A DNA stretch of 64,000 bases, taken from assembly GCA_034620365.1 (NCBI GenBank), contig JAQGEQ010000363.1, forward strand, positions 1,798,001 to 1,862,000, in the 5' to 3' direction. The notes under the pieces are model-generated. The model was not told the origin of the DNA. It did no database searches and saw nothing but the letters and a program-made list of their open reading frames with translations. Below are positions 46,421 to 58,598 of this stretch, piece after piece; the first letter of the stretch is position 1; each line of letters starts with the position of its first letter. Source of the DNA: Pegea sp. RAD2-039. Taxonomy: Eukaryota; Chordata; Thaliacea; Salpida; Salpidae. A program made the translations under genes and the position numbers.

Positions 46421-46997
46421 CTTATAATGGAATTATATATTATAAATGGAATTATAAACATAATAATTATTAAAATTCATTTATGAATTTTTATGAAACT
46501 TTTTGCATTCATTTATTTAATGGTTAATTATTATAATAAAAGTAAAAAAACTATTAGGACAATTTAAAGTTTATACTAATTAATTTTACAAAAATGTTTC
46601 TTGTATAGATATTTAAAAAGCTGCAAACTGAATTAAAGTAAAAACATCAACTTGGAACTTGAAGAAAATTAATAAAAACTTATCAAAGCATTAGAGATTG
46701 AAAGTAATCTTTAATCTAGTTTTAAGGCTAAACGATTATCATAAAAGAATTATTGATCACTTGACTCAAATTTCTAAAAAACTAAACACAAACAATATTT
46801 CAACGAATATTTCAACATTTTTTATCACAGCACATTGTTAACTATCTTATAGAAGTTTATAAATACTTTAATGAAAATGTTTGTTTAAAACTCATAAATC
46901 TGTTCAAATGTAAAATCATTTGATAAACTTTTTTCTAATTGAAGCTGATAAAAACTATAAGTAAAAACATATCAGACAATATAATTGAATAAAATAG
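46421..46997. other. Intergenic AT-rich stretch
   Basis: No gene recognised. The segment from about 46880 onward is the left end of the duplicated block that reappears at 58366. Confidence 0.6.
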
Positions 46998-47003
46998 TTT
47001 ATT
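46998..47003 (-). terminator. Poly(A) signal, secreted-protein gene A
   Basis: AATAAA on the minus strand, 110 bp after the stop codon; conserved at 58484-58489 in the duplicate. Confidence 0.6.
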
Positions 47004-47112
47004 TTGTGAAACAAGCACCAGTTTGCGAAGCACACATTTCAAATAAGCCACCTGTAAGTTGAACAAAGAGTCCTAGTTTAAATCAGTAGCTAATTACAGA
47101 GTGTTTGCTTAC

Positions 47113-49470
47113 TTAGCAAGATGGTTGCCACAAGTTGGTTGATGGTGGACAAAAGTTCCATTCGAATTTTGCTCCCAACAATGGAACTGAAAACTTTGGA
47201 ACACATTTGAATGTAGCTTCATAATGCTCTACAAGTTTTGGTCGCCATAGGTTCCAGAAAGTGTCGTAATCAGTAGTAACTTGGGTAGTTCTTCTGGTAA
47301 TTTCATCATGATATTCTTGTTTCAAGTAATTGTATACATCATCAGTTATGTTTTTACCGAAAGTGCAAGTAAAGAATTGATCGAAAAGACACAAGTGTTT
47401 ACGAGCAAGCTGGAAAACAATAAATTGGTAAATATATTTTGAACTAAAAATAATTTCCAATAACAGATTTGAATGCAAACAATTCAATTATAAGATATCT
47501 CTACAAAACATTAAATCTAGTATCAATATTTATTCATAAATATAATCTTTGTAGATCTCAAATTTACTTACTGCTTCAACCTTAAGCTTGATTTTGCTCT
47601 TTTCGCTACAAATCTTGTTTTCAAGATGAGTCTCGTAGTGAGCAATCTTGGCAACTCTATCAGCTTGACAGTTAATGAAATGTCTATTAACACTATCGGC
47701 ATAATCTTTTGATCTGTTTTGCCATTGAGCAATGGCGTGGATGTAAGTGTAGTTCAAATCGGTAACGTGGTTATCGAATTCTTCTTTCTTGGCATCAACC
47801 CAGCTTTGAGCTTCAGTTTCAAGTCGTGATCGATAAGTAGTGATTTCATCTTCAGTTGGGCATGTACTGTTGACAGATGAAGTAAATAAAATTTGAATGC
47901 ATTTAGATGTTTGTAGTCTTACCCCCAGGTTGATTTTGGTTTCATGGTACTGATTCTTTGTTTCAAAGTGTTGAAAGCACCAGTTCCCCAAATTACAATG
48001 AGATTTCTCCAGTTGGTAACTATTGGACCAAGTTGCTCGGTATAGTTTCCAGCTTTGTAGTCGATACAAGTCTTGTAGGTATCCACAGGGAAATCTTCAG
48101 TTGCTGTGAGAAGAAGATTATTAGTTTCGATGTGACGTCAAAGATAAGGATTCAAAGTTGACAGCTCACCTGATGCATTAACTTCTTTAAGATCATCGAA
48201 AGCATATCCACTCCATTTTGGATTGAAAGCATGAACTCGGATAAGTTTGTACAAATACTTTGGAGCATCTGGAATTGGTTTGCTGGAAAAATATGTATTG
48301 AGAGCATGACAATCTAAGGTGTTAATTTGGTTTTACCAAGTTCGTTTGTATTGATGCTTTTCGAATCCATAACAACCAGTGTTGAAATGACATCTGTAGT
48401 TACATCTGTAACAATCCTTTGCTTTTGTAACAGCCTCAGTGATTGTGGTGTTGAACTCTCCGATAAGAGTAGTTCTTTCATTAGTAAGAAGTGTACTGTA
48501 ATTAGTCATAGCGTCGGTGAAGTTGCCTGGCATTGACAATGATCCTGTAAAGCAAAGACACTGTAAGATAATGGTTACGAATTTAACCCAATTGGTTACC
48601 GTAAAGTGTCTCGAAAACAGAGTTGGCAAAATGTTGTCGCTTATTAATGTGATCTGTAAGAGCATCTGCATATTTAGCTTGAATCATTGTGTTTTTCAAG
48701 TCAGCAAGTCGTTCGTATTCCTCGACCTTGATTTCACGAACTTGCATACAGTTAAGGAACCTTACAATGAAATTGGTTTATAGTTGTAAGATAAGTAAGC
48801 GACAAAAACTCACTTTGTTACAAGTTGTTTATGGAAATGTTCAAGCTTGTCAACCATATCAATGACTGAATTGTTGTATCGAGTAGATGCAGCGCTCTTC
48901 AAGTTAGCAAGTTCAGTTTCATATTCTTGAGTTTTGTTACAATAGAGCTCTGAATCTTCTTTGTAAACACGCTTGAGATATTCCTTGAATGTCTTCAAAT
49001 AAGATTCATGAATCTCATCAATTTGAGCTTCAAGTACTCCAAGATTATCATCCATCTCTTCTTTCATGTCATTACGCTTTTCAGTCATCTTATCTGTATA
49101 GTTGACTTGAACGTAATCAGTGATGTTAGTAGGATCTGTGGAAACAAAGAATCAATTAAAAATCTATAAGTACAAATTCTTTTAATGCCAGAAACTTACC
49201 ACTTTCACATGATAGTCCTAGTCGCTTTGGGAAAGCTTTCAAGATGTGTGAATAGAATTTAGCAGTAAACCAAGCAGGGTTATGGTTAACATTGTGACCA
49301 TAACTGTTGGTTGGTGGGAACACATGGAAATGATGTGTACACCAATATTGATAATTTGGAATTGAGATTGCTTGAGTAGCCTGAAAAATAAATCAAGAAA
49401 TTAGTAACTTTATTCATTAACAATTTATACTTACAGCAACAAACAGCAATAAAATTGCAATCAACTTCAT
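47113..49470 (-). CDS. Secreted helix-rich glycoprotein of unknown family, copy A (9 exons, ~597 aa)
   Basis: Exons: 49435-49470, 49200-49380, 48814-49135, 48600-48760, 48337-48544, 48170-48282, 47923-48103, 47572-47866, 47113-47409; every junction keeps phase. The protein begins MKLIAILLLFVAATQA, a clear signal peptide cut near residue 16. A Trp/His-rich segment (YWCTHHFHVFPPTNSYGH) follows. Then come long charged, heptad-like helices (residues about 75-230), a Cys cluster (CYRCNYRCHFNTGCYGF), another Glu/Lys helix region, and a C-terminal Cys/Trp segment ending LWQPSC. At least eight Asn-X-Ser/Thr sequons (NIT, NYT, NFT, NYS, NTT, NRS and others) point to heavy N-glycosylation. There is no membrane anchor. 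I do not recognise the family; an abundant secreted structural, mucus or storage protein is a guess from composition. Exon 4's acceptor (cattgtaag) is weak. Confidence 0.85.
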
Positions 49471-49526
49471 CTTCTTTTCTTGTGAAAGCTTGATAAAGAA
49501 TTAATTCTGTAGTCAGATTGGAGATC

Positions 49527-49533
49527 TTTTATA
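49527..49533 (-). promoter_or_regulatory. TATA box of secreted-protein gene A
   Basis: TATAAAA on the minus strand, about 57 bp upstream of the ATG, leaving a short unspliced 5' leader. Identical in the duplicate at 61013-61019. A strong TATA box fits a highly or tissue-specifically expressed gene. Confidence 0.7.
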
Positions 49534-51957
49534 TTGTTCTTATACAAACAATATTTCGAAGAACTAATATATAAGAATACAGAAAAGTATATGTTCAAGT
49601 GTCGTTGAATTAATAAGTTTTGATAATTAAGCTGTTTTGATATTTCTACTAAGTACAAGTAGTTTAAGTAAAGATAACAATTAAGTTAATTTGCTGAGTA
49701 CCGGAAAAATTGAAAATATTTCTATTAAACTTTTCTTTAAGTGAATACTGAAAATACTTTTGAGGTAATTTGGTTAACTTTTGTTTATAATCAAAAAGTA
49801 AATTTGTAAAAGCTTGAAACGATTTTTTTGTTAGTATTTTAAACTGAATAAATACAAACTGATCTATTGTTTGTAGATTCCTTTAAATGTTCTACAAAGA
49901 ATTTTTTTGCAATTTTAGTTTGTCTTTTCTAATTTTATTAAAATGATGAATTCTCTTAGATGGTTAGACAATCATTCATCCAAAGATTCTTTTGTTCAAA
50001 TAAAAGAAAACTCTAATTAAATGTTTTTCATGACCTTCTATTTTATCACTAAAGACTAATTTAAAAAAAAAATTTTACACCTTTGTAAAATTTTACTTCT
50101 GCAACATAATGAAATATCACTTTATTTGTCCAAAAAAATTATGACTTTTTTTTTGAATATTACTAATCTATTGCCTAGGTTTTTTTCTTATTTATGTTTA
50201 GATTTTGTTTTAGAATAAAATATGAAACTAAACATTGAGTAAAATTACGGTTTTAAATAAGTAGCAACATTTTAAAAGATGCCCAGTAAACCTATTTTGT
50301 ATAATTTTCTTTCTTTAAACAAACAACTAATCAGTTAAATTTGTTAAATAATTTAATGTTGAGTTGTAATTCTAGATAAACATTTATTACAAAACAATTT
50401 TGCTTCAAACTTTTCAAGAATACTTAAGTTCGATTACTCGGAAGTAATGCGAGTTTTGTGTTATTTTAGTGATCCAAGTTTAACTGAAAGATTGTTAATA
50501 AGTAGTTAAGTTTTAAATAATGATTGGTTTATTACAATCTGCTTAGATTAGATAACACTTAAAAGTTACAAGTAGATTAAACTCTTCTATCGACTCTATG
50601 TAAAATGGAACAAATTGTTTTGACACAATTATTGTAAAAATTGTGAAATATATTGTAAAAACTACCAAAAATATTTGTAACGTTTAAAAAATTTACTTTT
50701 ATATTTCATCTATACAAAATAAACATCTCTATTACTTAGATTGATCAATAATACAAAAGTATATTTATTAATTTCAAAATATACTTCCACCTTTTTACTT
50801 GGTTGTAAAAGCTTGATCTAATACTAATAACAACAAGACTTATTTATTCATGACAAAAAATTTAAACTTCTTTTAACATAATTGTGATAGCTTTGAGTTG
50901 TTAATCAAAAACAGTTTTGAAAAAAGTGTTTATCAGAACAGTGTTTTACAGAATGACAATTTTCTATTAAAGTTTAATTGTATCTCAATCTACAAGAAAA
51001 AATATATTTTGCAAAATGAACAAAAACTTTTGAACATAATTTAAGCTAATGTAGATATTTAGAAGTTTATTATAAGTAATTAATGTAACATATTTCTAAC
51101 ATATTGTAAATTTGAATCTAAATGAAAAGCTAATTTAAGAAATAATCATAAAACTTACATAAAACATATCTAAGACATTACAGCTTTTTTAATAAGATGA
51201 AATCACAAACTTCCAATTTTATTTACTCTGACAAACTTTTTAGTAAAAAATCATAATATCGAATTTAGATATAATTCCGTAATATTCTTTCTTCTTTCGA
51301 TAATTTTCGATAAATTTTCAGAAATCATTTAGGTTGTAGGTTAAAAAAAACTTTAATATTAAGAGGTTTTTCATAATTTATTTTTTTTGAGTTGATAGTT
51401 AAATTAGTGATATTTCAAATGACATTTTTTGTAAATTGCTTGAAATTAAAATAACGAATAAAATAACAAATTAGTTTGTACAAAACTTACATTTTCTCAG
51501 ATTAAGAAATTTCAGATAATTAGGAAGTTGACTTGAGTCTCCTAATAACCTATTCTTGCTTTTTAAGACGATATAAAAGAATTTCAATTCCTCAAGACTA
51601 AGAACATTGGATGGAAGAATTTATATTAAATTTTTATCGTTTTTATTGTAAAACAAGCAAGTCAGATTCATGTGTTTACTGATAATCATTCACAAAATAA
51701 TTAATCGTTTCAATTATATTCTTGATCTAAAACACCTGACAATAGATAAGAAGTATTTTAATATACAGCATTAGAGCTTGGGTAGAAACCAACAATTCTA
51801 TTTTTAGTATTCGGGAAGTTTCTACTGATGTAAGGATGATTACACTCGATCTTACTCGATGCAAATATACCGACGTCATTGGATTAAAACTTTACGTTCC
51901 TCACTTAACTTTCAACATATTTTTGTGTTAAGAGTTTAAAACCTTCTATGCTAAACA
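49534..51957. other. Upstream flank of gene A, no gene seen
   Basis: AT-rich. The first 1.3 kb is shared with copy B's flank and could hold promoter elements. No open reading frame with similarity was seen. Confidence 0.55.
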
Positions 51958-52099
51958 AGATTTACAAACAGATGACAAGTTATATAAAAAGTAATTTATT
52001 AGAAGTGAAACAAACACATTGAAGAGCTTTTTTGTAGACGGGAATATGTAAGGATTAAAATTTAAAATAAAGATACAGAAAACTTTGTACAAGGCTCCT

Positions 52100-53560
52100 A
52101 AATAGTAATATGATACGAGGTAGATTGAGATAACACCGACCGGCTACAGGAAGCTGTCACGAAGATGTTCTGAAAATAATTTAAGGTTTGCAGTATTTAG
52201 TTATTTGTAACATCTAACCATTACTTATTTGTCTACAACTTGTTCTAAATTACACCAAAATCAAAACACAAAAACTTGATGTTACTTACCTTAATTACAC
52301 AGGAATCGAAAAGCTCCAATCTTGTTGAGCATATTCAATTCTGTCACGCCCCAATCAACTTTGGTTAAAGATACAAAAAGAGATGGTCTGAAAGCGCTGA
52401 CCTTGCAGAAAAACACTTCACGTTAACAATTAGTGAAATGACTTCAAACAAGAATAACTGTCAGCAATTTTTTAAGTTGATATGTTCCATCGACAGGTAA
52501 AAGTACCCATTCGATAGATGCAGATAACAAGCTACTAAAAGCTCTAAGATGATGATCTGTCCATCCCCGTTTGAAAATGACAAAGTCTATTCTCGGTAAG
52601 CACCCTTGGGCTTGATTAGCTAGAGCGGTAAGGGTTGGGTAACCAAAGTGAATTGTGGCGAAACAAAGTCCATTTCATTTAGTTTGTTGTTACCTGAAAG
52701 AAAAATATATAGTTTCTAAATACTTTAATTTATAAATACAAATTAACACAGAAATTAATGCTTCTGGAATTGATGGAATACTTCAGCAATTCAATACAAG
52801 ATCGAATAGCATTTCAACAGAGCTAAGAACTACTTATCAAGATTTATTACTTAAATAATCTATAAGTCACCAATAAACTTTAAAATTTTTAAACTAAAAA
52901 GCTAATAAGTTTTCTTTAAATTAATCTTTATCAATGACTGAGGATCAACTTACCAAGACCCAAATTAATTCGATGACAGAAGCCTCCTGGCTAACAGCAG
53001 GTCGATTAAGCAAAAAAGCCTCAAAGCTTAGCGTAAAAAACAGAGTTTATATAACAATCTGAGCTAAAAACTACTAAAAAATAATCATTTATCAGAATTT
53101 AAAAAAGTGATGAAAAAACACAGAAGTAAGTTTTTTTGAACAGAAAAATTTAAAAAATGATAAAATACTTTGAATGATTTTGTAAAATTCCAAAAACCTG
53201 TTTTTAAATCTAAGATAGTTTTAAGCATTTGATTTTCATATCTAGAATCTAGTATATTATTAGATGCAAACACAAATGTGATTCAAACTGGAAAAAGTTT
53301 TGTATTTTTGTTAAGCTTTAGAAAATACTTTTTATCAAACTGACTTTTAATCAAATATAGATAGTTGCCTCAGTGAACAACGTTCAAAATCAAGTTATCA
53401 TCTTGTTACACCTAAAACTCTTTTATTAAAATCTTTCATGTCAAGTAATATTTCAAACTCAACTATAAAGATTGAAAAAAAAGTTTTAATATAATTATGA
53501 CGCTAGTAAGTAGATAGTATAAATTATAATATAAGCTAAAAGAATGACGAAAATAGTTAA
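52100..53560 (-). repeat. Diverged, solitary macrosatellite copy
   Basis: 52130-52610 and 52940-53530 closely match the array unit, including the terminal-exon acceptor, the third-exon donor (gtaagtaac), exon 1 with its donor, and the TATA box (53046-53053). The middle (52620-52930) and the 3' UTR (51958-52100) have diverged. It is of the short class, and the small ORF is frameshifted. Confidence 0.85.
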
Positions 53561-53599
53561 AATATGAATATAGAGCTAGTTAATAGATAATATAGTTAT

Positions 53600-53860
53600 A
53601 TATAAGTCCACAGTAAACCTTTAGAAGATCTCTTCGCAACAACAATTTGCTTTCTGATTATCAATTTAAATTCCTTCAATAAAGATCCTCCAGTGATCAG
53701 CTTTCACAAGACCTTTGATTCAGTTTTGCATCCTATATTAGTAGGTTGTACAACGCATCTTATAAAATTAAAAAAAAAACAAGGCTCTACTAGCTGTCTT
53801 ATCAAGTGATATGTAACACTGCCAGTTTTATCACTTACAGTGATACCTTCCATTGTCTTT
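53600..53860 (+). mobile_element. Remnant of a second non-LTR retrotransposon RT
   Basis: In broken frames one reads NNNLLSDYQFKF, RSSSDQL and KTFDSVLHPILVG, which follow the RT fingers pattern of Jockey/CR1-like elements (SDYQFGFR, RSTSDQL, KAFDSVLH). Stops and shifts lie between the pieces. Too short to classify further. Confidence 0.5.
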
Positions 53861-54718
53861 TTGCTCGTAATATTTGGTTTTTGTACTCACGCTTAAGTCC
53901 ACTCTAAGCAGTCACACGTTAAAAAACTTAAAGTAAATAAATTAAAGTTTATAATTTTTATCTATTTGCAATTTCCTAAATATAATTTCTTTGAAAAAAG
54001 CATTTTGTATATTCTTTTAATCAATTTGGTGTTGATACCATTATCAATATTTCTGATTTTTGCGGTAAAACTTATGACTGTAAATAATATTTACAAAAAA
54101 TCTTTTACTAACTATTCAAATTAAAGAAGTTATTACCTACTTCCTAGATAACAGTTTCGCGGTTGCTCTGAAAAAACTGAACATTAGTTATAAGTCAATT
54201 TATAATAACACACATGAAAATTTTTAATCTTCTTTTTCTGTATTTTATGTTTTTATATAATGATATTATTGTTATATTTTTTAGTAGTAGAGCCAAATCA
54301 GTAACGACCATTTTGTTTACATTTGAGGTTCTGTTTTGATTTTATAATTCCCATACATATTATTTAAATTAATTAAATATTTTGTATGAAATTTTAAACT
54401 ATTTTTTATCACCAAACCTTATAAAAAAATATATAAAATTTTGTTATCATTTTAAAGTGATATTTTTACCAGACTTTTGATCCATCTATAGATTTGAAAT
54501 CAGATTTTGTTTATTAGTTTAGTTTATTATGAAACATCAAAATAAGTTATATAGTAAACTATATATTGATATACTTTTTATTTATATTTCTTAAATTATA
54601 TTTGTTAAATGATTTTTAGCAGTATTTTTTGAGTATTTATATAAGCTAAACTAAATAAATATTTTTATTTGAAAAAGATTGAGAAATTGTTTAATATTTT
54701 TACTAATTTTGCTTAAAA
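53861..54718. other. Intergenic, upstream of the mARC gene
   Basis: AT-rich with no recognised gene. It probably contains the mARC promoter; no clear TATA box stands out. Confidence 0.5.
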
Positions 54719-56609
54719 ATGGAAAACATTTCTCGAAATATTCTCCTTTGTTCTTCATCTGTAATTGGACTTTGTACTATTTTTTCTGCTTATAATTATT
54801 TTAGAAAGAGATGGAAGAAAGTTGGAACAGTTTCACAACTTTTTGTTTATCCTTTAAAATCTGCAGCTCCAATAAAAGTGGATCAGTTTTATTGTAAAAA
54901 GTTCGGACCTGCTTTATTTTCCAATGCAGGTTTTGACAGGTAGTTAGAAAATATTTTATATAATTCAAATCAATTCATTCATATTAATATTTATTTAAAT
55001 CTTTTTTACGCCTGTATCCATAATTTATTTGAATAAATTTAAAAATTATTCTTGAATAAAGTTATATAGCTCTTAAAGCAATTATAAACAAATTAGTAGG
55101 TTTATATATCACTTTTTAACAAAATCACAATATTTAAACAAAATTTTTAATAACAAAATTAATTTGGTTTCAACTTTTAATTTAATATTTATTATCAGTC
55201 TTACTTTAACAATTGATTTAAATATTTTTATCAATAATCTTTGAAGTTTTTCATTTTAGGTAAAAAGTTTTTATAAAACTTGATAATTTTGAATTAAATT
55301 TATCTTTTAACTGAAATTTCCAATTTGAATTTTCATCAAACTTTTTTATAAACTTTTAAAATCTAAATTTTATGAAATTCTCTTTTAGGAGTTTCTTTAT
55401 TGTAGATGAAAAAGGAAATACAATAACAGCTCGTGATAAAGGCAAAATTGTTTTGCTCACTGTTCAATTTCATCAAGATCACATCACTATTACTTATGAT
55501 GGTTCTGACCACATAGATGTCCCAATACCAACCAAAGTTGACAACAATGTGGTCTTCTGCCGGTCAGTTCTAAATCAAGTCTCATATTATCCAATCAAAT
55601 CAGACTTTGTATAGATTATGGAAGAAGGATGTAATAGGAGTTAGCTGTGGAAATGAAGTTGCAAGTTGGTTATCAAGTATTCTTGATCAAAACTGTCGGC
55701 TCCTTTATTATCCTCACTTTGTTGTCGGTCATCAAAGTTATCAACGAACCATGTTGACTGCTGATGGTAGTTTTGTGGTCAGTTTATAGGTTTCCTACTT
55801 GATCACGTGACAAGATCTTCTTAACAGGCAGCTTATCAGGACATTGCTCCTTTTAACATCTTATCAGATGCATCAGTTGCTGACCTCAATTCTCGTTTAA
55901 ATACTAAAATCACGTGTCGTAACTTCCGTCCTAATATCCTTGCTACTGGGTGTGCAGCGTTTGATGAGGTATTACGTCATCAGTGACGTCATTATGATTA
56001 CAATACTTTTTGGTATTCAGGATTCTTGGAAAAAGATTAAGATCAATGGGATTGAATTTGATAATGTGATGAGAACTGGCAGGTAGTAAATACAAATATC
56101 GTCCAATCAAATCACTGATATTCTATGTATAGATGTTTGTTCACGACTATCGACCCACTAACCGGAACCCCTTCAAAAGATTTTGAACCTCTCAAGACCC
56201 TTAGAAGGTATTAAGTTTGCAAAATCTTCAATTCGTTTTTTCGTTTTACTCAAATATTTTTAATATTTACATAAAATTCAATGTTTATTGGTTTTGAATG
56301 GTTAATAATTACCAAATCTAACAGTAAAATCGAACTTTATTATTTAGTAACGATTTTATTCAAGTTAATTTCTTATTTCGATATAAAATTATCTAATGTT
56401 ATGTTTATGAAACCAACATCCGCTAGAAAGACCTGGAAACTATCTTCTACTTTTCTCAATTTTACAATTTATTGATTTTTTGTAGTTTCCGAAAACCGAC
56501 TGAAGCAGAGAAGAAATCTCAAGGACTCAGTCCATTATTTGGTAATCATCTAGCTACTAATATGGAAGGAATTATTTCTGTTGGAGATGATATTTATTGT
56601 TTAATGTAA
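54719..56609 (+). CDS. mARC, mitochondrial amidoxime-reducing component (MOSC domain), 7 exons, 319 aa
   Basis: mARC is a molybdenum-cofactor enzyme of the outer mitochondrial membrane that reduces N-hydroxylated compounds with cytochrome b5 and its reductase. Exons: 54719-54939, 55389-55562, 55615-55777, 55828-55968, 56021-56082, 56133-56207, 56486-56609; all phases fit. A signal-anchor helix (residues about 8-28) precedes VGTVSQLFVYPLKSAAPI, the MOSC N-terminal barrel. Later motifs are GNTITARDKGKIVLL, APFNILSDASVADLNSRL, RNFRPNIL and GRCLFTTIDPLTG; the Cys near residue 255 aligns with the family's molybdenum ligand. The end is LSPLFGNHLATN followed by ISVGDDIYCL. Length is close to the human proteins (about 335 aa). 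Animals usually have one or two such genes; I cannot say which human paralogue is nearer. Confidence 0.94.
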
Positions 56610-56740
56610 TCATGTTTAATTTTCATTTTAGTTATAATTTCTTTTAGTAATTTTATATATTTAATTTGTGACTGGTGCTTAAGATGTCAGAATTTAGTTC
56701 AGATTTGAAGATTTGGAATTATAAAGTTGTCAGTTGTGAC

Positions 56741-56746
56741 AATAAA
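56741..56746 (+). terminator. Poly(A) signal of the mARC gene
   Basis: AATAAA about 130 bp after the stop codon; another is at 56875-56880. Confidence 0.5.
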
Positions 56747-56880
56747 ATTGTGAAATAATTTGAAAATTGTTTACTGATTTTTAAAAAAGATTCTATCACC
56801 TGAGAGTTTAGAAGATGTACAATATAAGAGTTCAAATTTACATAATGTTATAAAAAAGAGAAAAAGAATTTAAAAATAAA

Positions 56881-57239
56881 ACTTGATGTAATAAATTCTG
56901 AGTTTTAAGATTTGTTTTTAAAATTAAAATTATTTAAATATTAATATTTTAAATTCATTTCAAATATTAATTGTTTCAAATGCTTTCACTCGCATATCTG
57001 CAAAGCAACAAATATTCCTTAAAATGTGACAACCATATTCGTGAAACGGTTATAGAAAATGAAAATCGCCTGTCATTAGAACTAACAAATTGTTTCAAGT
57101 TTTATCTTTCTCTAACTCAATGTATACTATTAATAAATCTTATATTACCTCCACAAGGGTTGTACTTTTATTTCAAAATAATTTTATTTGAAAAACTGAT
57201 ATTTGGATTAAATTACAATGGAATAAATTAAATTTAAAA
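56881..57239. other. Short intergenic stretch
   Basis: No gene is recognised. An 86-codon plus-strand ORF (56971-57231) has no similarity to any family I know and is Leu/Asn/Tyr-rich, typical of chance. Confidence 0.5.
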
Positions 57240-57960
57240 TATTTTGAGATTTTGTTTATGAAGAGAGCGATTCTTGCTAAAACACATTCACTCAAATAAT
57301 AACTACTAAGTTAGAAATATAGAAAGCAAAAGATGTAAAACATGGCATTTCGATAACCTTCAAAGCATATAACAGTGAACAATTACATGGAATGTTAATA
57401 ATATAAAAAAGTTTAAAAAAATCATAGTTTAGAAATGACAATGTTGGCAATATTATAACGGTTCAACTTCTTCTTGAACAACACGAGTGATTCTGACATG
57501 ACAATGTCTGATGGTAACTGGTTCCATGTACTAATTGTGCGGTATGAGAACGATTAACTTACCAGGCGATATGGGCTTGTTAAGATGTAATGTGTGTCGT
57601 CTGAGTTGATATAACTTAAGGGAAAGACTAATAGAAAACAAATCATCAAACTGAATGTCAATTAAATTGTGGATAATTTAAAAAACAAGAATTAGGTCGT
57701 ATTTCATTCATCGAATTTATAAAGTATCTAAATTGAAGAAGCTAAGACGATGTTTATACCTATCGTATTTAATATTAAGTTTCCTGCATACTAATCTCGT
57801 AAATATGGCCTGAACAGACTCGATCTTATTGATATCACTAACTTGATATGACATCCATGCATTGACATTGTATTCAAGAATTGGACGTACGTACAACATG
57901 AAAAGATTGATAACAAACAATAGAACCTTAAAATTAAAGGTCTTTATAATAAAGTAGACA
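57240..57960 (-). mobile_element. Second, decayed copy of the non-LTR retrotransposon 3' end
   Basis: Corresponds to about 44990-45640 of the first copy: the thumb and C-terminal part of RT (LYVRPILEYNVNAWM, VQAIFTRLVCRKLNIKY, RLSFFNLDTL), with frameshifts and many substitutions. The offset to the first copy (about 12.35 kb) differs from the 11,486 bp of the segmental duplication, so this is probably an independent insertion. Confidence 0.85.
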
Positions 57961-58483
57961 AGGGTGATTGAAACTAATGGTAGAAAATAAAGAATTCAAA
58001 CTCGCTGAAAGGCTATATAGATAACTTTAAACAGTTTCTAAAACGTTTTGTTTCAATTTATAAATCATGATCTTGTAAAGAAATGATAACAAAAATTATT
58101 TGCATCAATTACAGCTCTATGAAAAGCGAAACTAAAGAATTAGAAGAATTTATTAATTTATCTTCAAACGTTTAACTGTTTGCAGCTTAATATTTATTCT
58201 TAATAAACTAATACTATTTCTAAAGTATGTTTTCATGAAAATGAAAAATAACACTTCAAGTTGAAATCTTCATTCGAAGTACCTGACTACAATTTATAAA
58301 AAAGTAAACAGCTAATTATTCAAAAATTGTTGAAAACCTTTCATCTGAAAAATTAACTGAAAACTTTTGTTTAAAACTCATACATCTGTTCAAATGTAAA
58401 ATCATTTGATAAACTTTTTTCTAATTGAAGCTGATAAAAACTATAAGTAAAAACATATCAGACAATATAATTGAATAAAATAG
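57961..58483. other. Intergenic stretch before duplicate gene B
   Basis: AT-rich, no gene seen. Duplicated sequence begins at about 58366. Confidence 0.6.
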
Positions 58484-58489
58484 TTTATT
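58484..58489 (-). terminator. Poly(A) signal, secreted-protein gene B
   Basis: AATAAA on the minus strand, the exact duplicate of 46998-47003. Confidence 0.6.
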
Positions 58490-58598
58490 TTGTGAAACAA
58501 GCACCAGTTTGCGAAGCACACATTTCAAATAAGCCACCTGTAAGTTGAACAAAGAGTTCTGGTTTAAATCAGTAGCTAATTACAAAGAGTTTGCTTAC

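Larger units (their letters stand above)
46880..52210. repeat. Segmental duplication, copy A
   Basis: Matches 58366-62710 in the same orientation. The offset is exactly 11,486 bp across the gene (stop, start, TATA and poly(A) all keep it). About 260 bp (50041-50300) and about 0.9 kb (roughly 50,900-51,940) are absent from copy B. The right end lies inside a macrosatellite-derived fragment. Confidence 0.9.

Noticed and set aside
48327-48783. Plus-strand ORFs opposite the secreted-protein exons (also at 59446-60270)
   Set aside because: Antisense shadows of the minus-strand exons.
57240-57960. RT fragment as part of the segmental duplication
   Set aside because: Its offset to the 45-kb element is about 12.35 kb, not 11,486 bp, and its divergence is much higher than that of the gene copies.
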